The translations under genes were made by a program, and so were the position numbers. The notes under the pieces are model-generated. The model worked only from the letters and a program-made list of their open reading frames with translations, was not told the DNA's origin and did no database searches. Positions 1 to 5,845 of a DNA stretch of 7,962 nt are shown piece by piece. Every line of letters starts with the position of its first letter. Within the stretch, counting starts at the first letter, position 1. Origin of the DNA: CAZAGD01 sp049699975 (GTDB lineage Bacteria; Desulfobacterota; SM23-61); NCBI GenBank assembly GCA_049699975.1, contig JBNAWB010000169.1, positions 1-7,962 on the forward strand. The letters run 5' to 3'.

Positions 1-27
1 ACCAGTATTTAATTGTTGCGAAAAAGC

Positions 28-993
28 ATGATTGGTGTGAAATTATTTAATTTTTTAAAAAGAAATGAACTTGAGCAGATATTAAAAAAATCTACGCGCA
101 GGGGTCACAAGAAGTTCCTATTAGTATGGAATCGAGGTTTGGGGGATATCGCCTTGGGAGTTTGGGGAATTGTCCAAAAAATTAAAGAGTCAAATCCTAA
201 CGCTGAAATTACTATTTTAACTCGTCCAGATCTGGAAGAAGGCTTTTATCTCTTAGAAAATGTAAAAACAGTCGTAGTTCCAAACTGGAAAAGAGGAAAG
301 CCAATAAATCTAATAGAATCTCTAAGTCTCTGCGGAATGAAAAAAGAGAATTTTGATACAATTTTAGAAAAAGTAAATCCCACTAGTTGGCTGAAAGATG
401 ATTTGGGAAATTTTATCCCTAAATTAAAATGGCGAGAAGAATATGATCAGTTATGGAAAAAATTTAATTTGACCCCTACTATTCATCCACATATTGCAGT
501 GCATTTAAATACGGAGACAGAGGAATTTTATGGCTATAATAAAAATTGGCCGCAGAATAAGTTTATAAAATTATTTGATTCTTTATTGCAAGAAATGGAA
601 ATACGAATAATTTTTTTGGGGTTGCAAAAAAAACAATTCTGGCAACATCCAGCCATTTTAGATCTGAGAGGGGAAACAACTATTCTGGAAATGCTTTCTA
701 TCATAAAAAATTGTTGTCCTCTCTTAATTGCCCCAGATGGGGGCGTGCTATCTTTAATCTATTATCTTGATGTAAATTTCCCTTTAACCATTATTTCATT
801 ATGGGGGGATGCTCAGCAGGGGATTTTAAAACAATCCGTACCTTCGCCTAATCCCAGGCTGAAACATATTCCTATTATTGGACCAGATAAAGATATTACG
901 GCCATAACTACCGAAAATGTCTTGGCGGCTTTGCGACATAACCTTAAAGAATCTTTCGAAGCTTCTTTGGCGTCATGGAAAAGTAATATTTAA
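28..993 (+). CDS. GT9-like glycosyltransferase (ADP-heptose:LPS heptosyltransferase superfamily)
   Basis: Predicted cytoplasmic or membrane-associated transferase that would add a sugar from a nucleotide donor to a growing surface glycan; donor and acceptor cannot be read from the sequence. Family hallmarks seen: an N-terminal Rossmann start with RGLGD at residues 36-40, matching the R-x-G-x-G-D loop of GT9 enzymes; a middle NWPQNKF segment equivalent to the usual K-x-W-P-x-x-x-F acceptor-side motif; and a C-terminal region 'DLRGETTILEMLSIIKNC' followed by APDGGVLSL (Asp237), equivalent to the D-S-G-P-x-H donor-site loop but with Gly-Gly-Val in place of Ser-Gly-Pro. Length is 321 aa, slightly short for the family. 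ATG 28 is chosen; an in-frame TTG at 13 directly follows a stop at 10-12, and neither has a clear Shine-Dalgarno site. The gene is visibly more AT-rich than the rest of the window (hand count for 241-420: 58 of 180 G+C). Family is likely; exact specificity is unknown. Confidence 0.72.
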   Translation: MIGVKLFNFLKRNELEQILKKSTRRGHKKFLLVWNRGLGDIALGVWGIVQKIKESNPNAEITILTRPDLEEGFYLLENVKTVVVPNWKRGKPINLIESLSLCGMKKENFDTILEKVNPTSWLKDDLGNFIPKLKWREEYDQLWKKFNLTPTIHPHIAVHLNTETEEFYGYNKNWPQNKFIKLFDSLLQEMEIRIIFLGLQKKQFWQHPAILDLRGETTILEMLSIIKNCCPLLIAPDGGVLSLIYYLDVNFPLTIISLWGDAQQGILKQSVPSPNPRLKHIPIIGPDKDITAITTENVLAALRHNLKESFEASLASWKSNI

Positions 994-1020
994 TATTTTC
1001 CTTAATTATTAGCTAATTAT

Positions 1021-1049
1021 TTGATATTTTTTAAAAATCTGTCGATAAT
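1021..1049 (+). promoter_or_regulatory. Sigma-70-like promoter upstream of the epimerase gene
   Basis: TTGATA at 1021-1026 and GATAAT at 1044-1049 are separated by exactly 17 nt, each one mismatch from the -35 and -10 consensus. A start near 1056 would give a leader of about 24 nt before the ATG at 1080, with the GGAG ribosome site at 1070-1073. A 10-bp palindrome, ATTAGCTAAT, lies just upstream at 1008-1017 and could be an operator or chance in this AT-rich gap. Base composition makes false positives easy, but the spacing and position fit well. Confidence 0.5.
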
Positions 1050-1079
1050 TTAAAAAAAATTTAAAATTTGGAGTTTTCC

Positions 1080-2093
1080 ATGATTTTAGTCACTGGTGGG
1101 GCGGGATTTATTGGGTCGCATTTGGTAGAAGCTTTGATTGCCCGGGGAGAAAAAGTGCGGATTTTAGATAATTTGAGTACGGGAAGGAAAGAAAATTTAG
1201 AAGAGATTACTGGTGGCTCATTTCCTGATCTGGAGTCCCTACCAGAAGGAACATTCATTTCTCTGCATGAAAAAGTTGAGTTTTTATTTGGCGATGTGGG
1301 CAATTTAGAGACCTGCCGGCAGGCGTGCCAGGGAATAAATGAAATTTTTCATTTAGCGGCCCTGGGCTCGGTTCAGCGGTCTGTAGAAGACCCGATTGCC
1401 ACTCATTATGCCAATGCCACGGGCACTTTAAATATATTAAAAGCTGCTGGAGAAGAAAAAGTAAAAAGAGTAATTTACGCTTCATCTTCTTCGGTATATG
1501 GAAATATTTCTGTCAACCCCGAAGAGGTAATACCTAAATTGGAAAGCTTGCCCCCTCATCCTCAATCTCCTTATGCCGCCACCAAGTTAATGGGTGAGGA
1601 ATATTGCCGGATTTTCGCTGATCTATATGGCCTGGAAACTGTTTCTTTGCGCTACTTTAACGTATTTGGACCTCGCCAAAATCCCAACTCCATTTATGCT
1701 GCCGTAGTGCCCAAATTCATTGTTGCTTTGCTTTCTGGGGAACCTCCGATTATTTTTGGCGATGGCGAACAGAGCAGAGATTTTACTTATGTAACAAACG
1801 TGGTGGAAGCTAATTTATTAGCGATGAAAGCTGAACAAGCAAGCGGAACAGTGTTTAATATCGCCTGTGGAAAGCGTACTTCAGTTAACAAATTATTAAA
1901 TTATTTGCAGGAAATTTCTGGCCGCCAAATTGCTCCTAAATATATGGAAGCACGGAAGGGTGAAGTCCGGCATTCTTTGGCGGATATTAAATTAGCCCAG
2001 AAGGAACTGGGTTATCAAGTTAAAGTGGATCTGCGCATAGGCTTGGAAAAAACTTGGGAGTGGTTCCAGAAAAAATGGCCGCGTGCATATTAA
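1080..2093 (+). CDS. wbpP: UDP-N-acetylglucosamine 4-epimerase, WbpP-like extended SDR
   Basis: NAD-dependent sugar-nucleotide epimerase, cytoplasmic, likely interconverting UDP-GlcNAc and UDP-GalNAc. The N terminus carries TGGAGFIGSH (G-x-x-G-x-x-G Rossmann loop); the catalytic serine lies in SSSSVYG (residues 135-141) and the Tyr/Lys pair is Tyr165 and Lys169 in YAATK. WbpP-type signatures are 'AALGSVQRSVEDP', 'RYFNVFGPRQNP' and 'GEVRHSLADI'. In the last, Ser299 sits where E. coli GalE has the gatekeeper Tyr299; in WbpP (Ser306) this opens the pocket to N-acetylated sugars. The segment between the NAD ribose-binding loop and the next strand (residues about 40-65) is long, as in UDP-GlcNAc-type enzymes. 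Length is 337 aa, normal. ATG 1080 is chosen over an in-frame TTG at 1068 because GGAG at 1070-1073 sits 6 nt upstream of it. Substrate is inferred from motifs; a GalE-like or UDP-GlcA 4-epimerase role remains possible. Confidence 0.85.
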   Translation: MILVTGGAGFIGSHLVEALIARGEKVRILDNLSTGRKENLEEITGGSFPDLESLPEGTFISLHEKVEFLFGDVGNLETCRQACQGINEIFHLAALGSVQRSVEDPIATHYANATGTLNILKAAGEEKVKRVIYASSSSVYGNISVNPEEVIPKLESLPPHPQSPYAATKLMGEEYCRIFADLYGLETVSLRYFNVFGPRQNPNSIYAAVVPKFIVALLSGEPPIIFGDGEQSRDFTYVTNVVEANLLAMKAEQASGTVFNIACGKRTSVNKLLNYLQEISGRQIAPKYMEARKGEVRHSLADIKLAQKELGYQVKVDLRIGLEKTWEWFQKKWPRAY

Positions 2094-2120
2094 ATCTTTA
2101 ATTGGTTGCGATACTTTTAC

Positions 2121-2440
2121 CTTAATCGCTCCCGCTCCCGTGCGAGAGTATGTCGCCATTAATAAATGGCTACCTTTGGCTGAAAGGGCCAGAGGCAGGC
2201 ATTCATTCAGAATCATGAGGCAGTGATTCTTCCATAGGTACGGGCGGATTTAGAAGCTTAATCATATTGCTTAGTTTAACAATCCGCCCACTCTTTGCGG
2301 AAGATCGCTGGTAAATTTTGAATTTCTTTTTCTCCTGCCGATGCTTCTTCATTCATGCCTGCCTCTGGCCTTCTTTCGGACCTTTCACCCCATTGCGACA
2401 CAGCCTCTGCAGGGAGAGGGGAAGGGTGAGGGGGTACAGA
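2121..2440. repeat. Long imperfect inverted repeat (fold-back, MITE-like element) in a 463-nt gene-free gap
   Basis: The gap 2094-2556 holds no convincing gene. Most of it is two diverged copies of one sequence in opposite orientation. Left arm about 2121-2250 and the reverse complement of right arm 2281-2440 align along most of their length. Exact blocks: GGCCAGAGGCAGGCAT at 2187-2202 against ATGCCTGCCTCTGGCC at 2355-2370; GGGCGGATT at 2242-2250 against AATCCGCCC at 2281-2289; TGTCGC at 2151-2156 against GCGACA at 2395-2400. Weaker matches join these blocks, for example ATTCTTCC near 2227 against GGAAGAT near 2299. The right arm carries roughly 28 extra nt around 2308-2335. The unpaired centre is 2251-2280. 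No transposase is encoded and no target-site duplication is evident. It could be a decayed miniature transposable element, a pair of inverted dispersed repeats, or a structured transcript. Confidence 0.75.
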
Positions 2441-2456
2441 TCAGGGGGAATTATTC

Positions 2457-2485
2457 TTGCTTTTTTATCAATCTTGCCATATAAG
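2457..2485 (+). promoter_or_regulatory. Weak sigma-70-like promoter candidate upstream of ugd
   Basis: TTGCTT at 2457-2462 and TATAAG at 2480-2485 are 17 nt apart. The -10 matches consensus at 5 of 6 positions but the -35 at only 3 of 6. It lies just downstream of the inverted repeat and about 70 nt before the ugd ATG, so it would give ugd and the following UDP-xylose synthase gene their own start. Low certainty. Confidence 0.3.
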
Positions 2486-2556
2486 ATAAAAATGAAAATT
2501 GAATATTTACCTCTTTCTTTTCGATATTCTTCATGAAGAGATGTTAAGGAGTATTT

Positions 2557-3858
2557 ATGAATATCTGCGTCATTGGCACTGGTTATGTGGGTTTAGTTAC
2601 CGGGACCTGTTTTGCTGAATTCGGTCTTCATGTAACTTGCGTGGACAATGACCGAGAAAAAATTGCCCTATTAAGCAGGGGGATATCGCCCATTTTTGAG
2701 CCCGGCTTGGAAGAGATGATTAAGAAAAACTTGCGGGAAGGGCGCTTAGTATTTACCACTGAGATGGACAAAGCCGTTGAAAATTCTTTAGTCATTTTTA
2801 TAGCAGTAGGCACCCCGCCCAAGAAAGATGGCTCAGTAGATATGACCTACATTGATGAGGTGGCCAAAAGTATAGGGGAAAATCTTAATGGCTATAAAGT
2901 TATTGTTACGAAGAGCACCGTTCCCGTGGGCACCGGGGAAAGGATCAGGAAAGTCATTCAGCAGTATAGCAAAGGGAAAAAGATAAACTTCGATGTTGTT
3001 TCCAACCCCGAATTTTTGCGAGAAGGATCAGCTATCGAAGATTTTATGCGGCCTAATAGAGTAGTGGTGGGAGCAAATAGCGACCAGGCTATCGCTATCA
3101 TGAAAGATCTTTATAGTCCCCTGTATTTGATTGAGACGCCTTTTGTCATTACAAATGTGGAAACAGCAGAGATGATAAAATATGCTTCTAATGCTTTTTT
3201 AGCCACCAAGATTTCTTTTATAAATGAGATTGCTAATATCTGCGAGAAAGTAGGAGCTGATGTAAATGTCGTAGCTAAAGGAATGGGACTTGACCAAAGA
3301 ATTGGTTCCAAATTTCTTCATGCCGGGCCTGGCTATGGGGGTTCATGTTTTCCTAAAGACACTTTGGCCATTGCCAAAATTGCTGAGAAACATGGTTATC
3401 GATTTGAAATCGTCCGCGCCGTAATGAAAGTAAATGAGCGGCAGAAAGCACTCATGGTGGCCAAGGTTAAGAAAGCGGTAGGGGTCTTAAAAGGAAAAAC
3501 ACTCGCCGTCCTGGGGCTTTCTTTTAAACCTAATACGGATGATATGCGGGAAGCCCCCTCTATAACCATTATCCAATCTTTACAGCGCGAAGGGGCGAAG
3601 ATCAAAGCCTATGATCCTCAGGCCATGGAAACCGCCAAGAAAATATTCAAAAACATAGAATATGGAAGAGACGCTTACGAAGTGGCAAAGGGAAGTGATG
3701 CTTTAATCATCATCACCGAATGGAACCAGTTCCGTAATTTGGATTTGAAGAGATTAAAGAACATTATGAAAAGCCCCATCTTCATTGATATGCGCAATAT
3801 ATACGATCCAGCTAAGATGAAAGAGATGGGTTTTAAATACTATGGAGTAGGGAGGTGA
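2557..3858 (+). CDS. ugd: UDP-glucose 6-dehydrogenase
   Basis: Oxidises UDP-glucose to UDP-glucuronate with two NAD+ in the cytoplasm; the product feeds the next gene. The N-terminal NAD domain opens with GTGYVG at residues 7-12, followed by STVPVGT (120-126) and NPEFLREG (150-157, Glu152). The central dimer region has Lys208 in MIKYASN and the catalytic Cys264 in GGSCFPKD; their spacing of 56 residues equals that of Lys204 and Cys260 in the Streptococcus pyogenes enzyme. The C-terminal UDP-binding domain (about 310-433) contains LGLSFKPNTDDMREAPS. Length of 433 aa is typical of bacterial Ugd/TuaD, and all key residues are present. AAGGAG at 2546-2551, 5 nt before the ATG, fixes the start. 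The 3' end carries the ribosome site of the next gene, implying co-expression and translational coupling. Confidence 0.97.
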   Translation: MNICVIGTGYVGLVTGTCFAEFGLHVTCVDNDREKIALLSRGISPIFEPGLEEMIKKNLREGRLVFTTEMDKAVENSLVIFIAVGTPPKKDGSVDMTYIDEVAKSIGENLNGYKVIVTKSTVPVGTGERIRKVIQQYSKGKKINFDVVSNPEFLREGSAIEDFMRPNRVVVGANSDQAIAIMKDLYSPLYLIETPFVITNVETAEMIKYASNAFLATKISFINEIANICEKVGADVNVVAKGMGLDQRIGSKFLHAGPGYGGSCFPKDTLAIAKIAEKHGYRFEIVRAVMKVNERQKALMVAKVKKAVGVLKGKTLAVLGLSFKPNTDDMREAPSITIIQSLQREGAKIKAYDPQAMETAKKIFKNIEYGRDAYEVAKGSDALIIITEWNQFRNLDLKRLKNIMKSPIFIDMRNIYDPAKMKEMGFKYYGVGR

Positions 3859-3859
3859 A

Positions 3860-4798
3860 ATGCGGGCACTGATTACGGGAGGGGCAGGATTTCTGGGCTC
3901 GCATTTATGCGATCGCCTCCTCCAAGAAGGTCTGGAAGTTATCTGTCTGGATAATCTTTTGACCGGTTCTACTGATAATATTGCCCACCTGGCTGGCCAT
4001 CCTAAGTTCCACTTTGTGCATTATGATGTCACCAATTATATCTTTGTGGAAGGCCCTTTAGATTATGTTTTACATTTTGCTTCTCCAGCCAGCCCTGCTG
4101 ATTACCTCCAGTATCCCATTCAGACCTTAAAAGTTGGTGCCCTGGGTACCCATAAAGTTTTGGGGTTAGCAAAAGAAAAAAAAGCTCGATTTCTATTGGC
4201 ATCTACCTCGGAAGTATACGGAGATCCGCTTGTCCACCCTCAACCAGAAACTTACTGGGGGAATGTAAATCCCACTGGTCCACGGGGGGTTTATGATGAA
4301 GCTAAGCGGTTTGCTGAAGCCATGACCATGGCCTATCACCGGTATCACGGCCTGGATACTTGTATTGCTCGCATTTTTAACACGTATGGTCCAAGAATGC
4401 GCTTGCAAGACGGCCGGGTAGTGCCTAACTTTATTCAACAAGCTTTGCGCGGGGAGGATTTGACGGTTTTTGGAGATGGTTCCCAGACGAGAAGTTTTTG
4501 TTATATTGAGGATATGGTAGAGGGAATTATTAAGCTTCTTTTTTCTAAAGAAAATGATCCGGTTAACTTAGGTAATCCCGATGAATTTTCGGTAATGGAC
4601 TTAGCCCATCTGGTGCTGGAGATTACGGGAAGTAAATCGAAGATTGTTTATCAAGCTTTGCCGATTGACGATCCAAAGGTAAGACAACCAGATATTTCTA
4701 AAGCGCGCCAAGTCTTGGGCTGGAATCCGAAAGTCGGTTTAAGAGACGGGGTGAAAAAGACGATACCTTATTTTAAAGAGAAAATGTCATTAAAATAA
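3860..4798 (+). CDS. uxs: UDP-glucuronate decarboxylase (UDP-xylose synthase), extended SDR
   Basis: Converts UDP-glucuronate to UDP-xylose through a bound NAD+ and a 4-keto intermediate; cytoplasmic. TGGAGFLG at residues 6-13 binds NAD. Family-specific motifs follow: 'FASPASPADYLQYPIQTLK', then TSEVYGDP with Thr116, Ser117 and Glu118 (Glu is a catalytic residue of this family), then YDEAKR with Tyr145 and Lys149, and GPRMRLQDGRVVPNF. GDGSQTRSF supplies the conserved C-terminal Arg region. Length of 312 aa is normal for the bacterial single-domain form; there is no fused formyltransferase domain as in ArnA. GGAGG at 3851-3855 overlaps the ugd stop codon and sits 4 nt before the ATG, so translation is very probably coupled to ugd. 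The pairing ugd-uxs directly indicates that UDP-xylose is made here. Confidence 0.95.
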   Translation: MRALITGGAGFLGSHLCDRLLQEGLEVICLDNLLTGSTDNIAHLAGHPKFHFVHYDVTNYIFVEGPLDYVLHFASPASPADYLQYPIQTLKVGALGTHKVLGLAKEKKARFLLASTSEVYGDPLVHPQPETYWGNVNPTGPRGVYDEAKRFAEAMTMAYHRYHGLDTCIARIFNTYGPRMRLQDGRVVPNFIQQALRGEDLTVFGDGSQTRSFCYIEDMVEGIIKLLFSKENDPVNLGNPDEFSVMDLAHLVLEITGSKSKIVYQALPIDDPKVRQPDISKARQVLGWNPKVGLRDGVKKTIPYFKEKMSLK

Positions 4799-4804
4799 AA
4801 TTTA

Positions 4805-5001
4805 ACCGCAGAGGTCGCCAAGGGCGCAGTGGGATTTTTTTAAATTTGCCACAGAGGGCATGGAGAGCGCAGAGAAAAAATTTTTTTCCTCTTTTACTTT
4901 CCTTAAGATAAGGGAAGCGGAGGTGGGGTTATTTTATTCACCGCAGATAACGCCAAGATCAAGAGAAATTTTAAAATAATTTGCCACAGATGGTTAAGAG
5001 G
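4805..5001. repeat. Two tandem copies of a composite intergenic repeat (modules A and B)
   Basis: Module A is ACCGCAGAG-type: copy 1 at 4805-4833 (contains CGCCAAGGGCGCAG), copy 2 at 4939-4975 (CACCGCAGATAACGCCAAG, ending in AATTTTAAA). Module B is GCCACAGAGG-type: copy 1 at 4848-4880 (ends GCGCAGAGAAAAAA), copy 2 at 4983-5001, degraded. The order is A-B-A-B. Within modules the words GCAGAG, GCCAAG and CACAGA recur at about 10-nt spacing. The same modules return at 7720-7960 after rmlD. I see no reading frame or spacer regularity that would make this a CRISPR. Confidence 0.8.
4897..4917. other. Small perfect-loop hairpin between the two A-B repeat copies
   Basis: CTTTCCTTA at 4897-4905 can pair with TAAGGGAAG at 4909-4917 (9 bp, one G-U) over a 3-nt AGA loop. 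It lies about 100 nt after the uxs stop. The T-run (4881-4887) precedes the hairpin instead of following it, so on the + strand it is not a classical intrinsic terminator; on the opposite strand AAAAAATTTTTTT provides T residues, but no gene points that way. It may end or protect the ugd-uxs transcript, or be chance. Confidence 0.3.
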
Positions 5002-5012
5002 ACGACGTTTTT

Positions 5013-5047
5013 CCCTCTCCCCTTGGGAGAGAGGGATATGGTGAGGG
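5013..5047. repeat. GC-rich hairpin repeat (module C), upstream of the RmlC-like gene
   Basis: CCCTCTCCCC at 5013-5022 and GGGAGAGAGGG at 5025-5035 form a strong stem with a 2-nt centre and one bulged A, followed by GGTGAGGG at 5040-5047. The same word set (CCCTCTCC / GGGAGAGG / GTGAGGG) occurs at 2404-2435 in the same orientation and at 7887-7926 in the opposite one. If transcribed it would fold just ahead of the next gene's start at 5063, leaving the GAGGG at 5043-5047 about 15 nt from that ATG, too far for a good ribosome site. Confidence 0.7.
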
Positions 5048-5062
5048 TGATAAAAAAATATC

Positions 5063-5518
5063 ATGATTTCAGGGGTTAAGATTAAAAAGCTTAAAGTAAT
5101 TCCTGATGAACGTGGGCGGCTCATGGAGATGCTCCGTGCGGATGATGATTTATTTATCAAATTTGGTCAGATCTATATGACCACTGCTTATCCGGGCGTA
5201 GTAAAAGCCTGGCATTATCATAAAAAGCAGATTGATAATTTTGTAGTTGTCAAAGGTATGATGAAAGTGGTGCTCTATGATGGTCGGGAGGACTCACCGA
5301 CTTATAAAGAAATAAACGAATTTTTTATGGGGGAGCACAATCCGATTCTCCTGCAGATTCCTGCTTTTGTCTATCATGGTTTTAAATGCATAAGTGAAAC
5401 GGAAGCTATTGTTATAAACTGTCCCACTGAAGTATACTCATATGAAAACCCTGATGAATATCGCCTTCCGCCACACGGAGGAGAAATTCCTTATGACTGG
5501 TCCCGCAAAGATGGCTAA
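5063..5518 (+). CDS. rmlC: RmlC-like dTDP-4-dehydrorhamnose 3,5-epimerase family cupin
   Basis: Probably epimerises dTDP-4-dehydro-6-deoxyglucose for dTDP-L-rhamnose, judged by fold family and by rmlB and rmlD downstream. It is a short single cupin of 151 aa; classical RmlC is near 180. Seen: an N-terminal strand ending in DERGRLMEML; the core VVKAWHYHKKQ with His51 at the place of RmlC's catalytic His in R-G-L-H-Y-Q; VVVKGMMKVVLYDGREDSPT; a distal cupin motif IPAFVYHGFK; and a C-terminal tail EVYSYENPDEY with Tyr125 or Tyr127 as candidate general acid. It differs from classical RmlC: the Arg is Lys48, Gln of HYQ is His53, and the Lys after the first motif aligns with Asp57 or nearby. The HYH pattern partly resembles WxcM/FdtA-type sugar ketoisomerases. 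ATG 5063 is kept because the residues just after it fit the family, although no close Shine-Dalgarno site is visible. The exact reaction is less certain than the family. Confidence 0.78.
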   Translation: MISGVKIKKLKVIPDERGRLMEMLRADDDLFIKFGQIYMTTAYPGVVKAWHYHKKQIDNFVVVKGMMKVVLYDGREDSPTYKEINEFFMGEHNPILLQIPAFVYHGFKCISETEAIVINCPTEVYSYENPDEYRLPPHGGEIPYDWSRKDG

Positions 5519-5520
5519 AG

Positions 5521-5832
5521 GACTTTACGCTTTACGGTTTTTTATCTCCCTTTTCCCTGCTCCCAGCTTTTTGCCTTTCGCTCTGCGCTTTGCGCTTTGC
5601 ACTTTGCTTTTTTTATTTTCCTCCTTCCTCCTTACCCCTCATGCTTTACGTATTTTTATCCCTTTGCTCCTTGCTCCCCGCTCCCTGCCCCGAGCTTTAT
5701 TGCCCGTTCGCCATCAAGCTCTAACGCCTTACGCCCTTTGTTTTTACTGCAACACCGCAACACTGCAGCACTTTTTTTCGCTTTGCGCTCTGCGCTTTGC
5801 CTTTTTCCCCTCGCGTCTTACGCCTTTCGCTT
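5521..5832. repeat. Pyrimidine-rich low-complexity tract of 7-8 nt words between rmlC and rmlB
   Basis: The 327-nt gap between the RmlC-like stop and the rmlB ATG is almost entirely degenerate short repeats, with C and T dominant on the + strand. Examples: CTTTACG twice in tandem at 5523-5536; CTCTGCGCTTTGC exactly at 5581-5593 and 5788-5800; four 7-nt units at 5664-5691 (TTGCTCC, TTGCTCC, CCGCTCC, CTGCCCC); three 8-nt units at 5749-5772 (GCAACACC, GCAACACT, GCAGCACT); CTTACGCC at 5728-5735 and 5817-5824. Scarcity of A and G leaves stop-free frames that look like ORFs but encode only Leu, Phe, Pro, Ala and Arg runs. No promoter or terminator was recognised; the only evident signal is the rmlB ribosome site at its end. 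Confidence 0.8.
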
Positions 5833-5845
5833 TCTGGAGAATGTT

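Noticed and set aside
1068..1079. TTG start 12 nt upstream for the epimerase gene
   Set aside because: The TTG overlaps the GGAG ribosome site that serves ATG 1080, and family members begin near the MILVTGGAG segment.
1992..2216. Minus-strand 74-aa open frame over the end of the epimerase gene and the left repeat arm
   Set aside because: It overlaps a well-supported gene, has no ribosome site that I can see, and half of it is the fold-back arm; its inverted partner arm does not preserve the frame.
2242..2289. Intrinsic terminator for the epimerase gene at the GGGCGGATT/AATCCGCCC stem
   Set aside because: The loop is 30 nt and no T-run follows the stem; it is better explained as the innermost part of the long inverted repeat.
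2318..2536. Plus-strand 72-aa open frame before ugd, and a 14-aa frame from ATG 2492
   Set aside because: The longer frame runs through the right repeat arm and has no family resemblance or Shine-Dalgarno site. The short one also lacks a ribosome site and shows no attenuator structure, so a leader peptide is not supported.
2094..2556. Riboswitch or tRNA in the large gap
   Set aside because: No cloverleaf, T-loop motif or known riboswitch core was recognised; the structure seen is a long simple fold-back.
4805..5001. Possible CRISPR array
   Set aside because: Units are degenerate, unequal in length, separated by AT-rich joints and not by unique spacers of constant size, and no cas gene is present.
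5597..5845. N-terminal extension of RmlB, superficially like hydrophobic membrane segments
   Set aside because: It is translation of the repeat tract. RmlB proteins start at the MKLLVTGGAGFIG segment, and a proper ribosome site lies just before ATG 5846.
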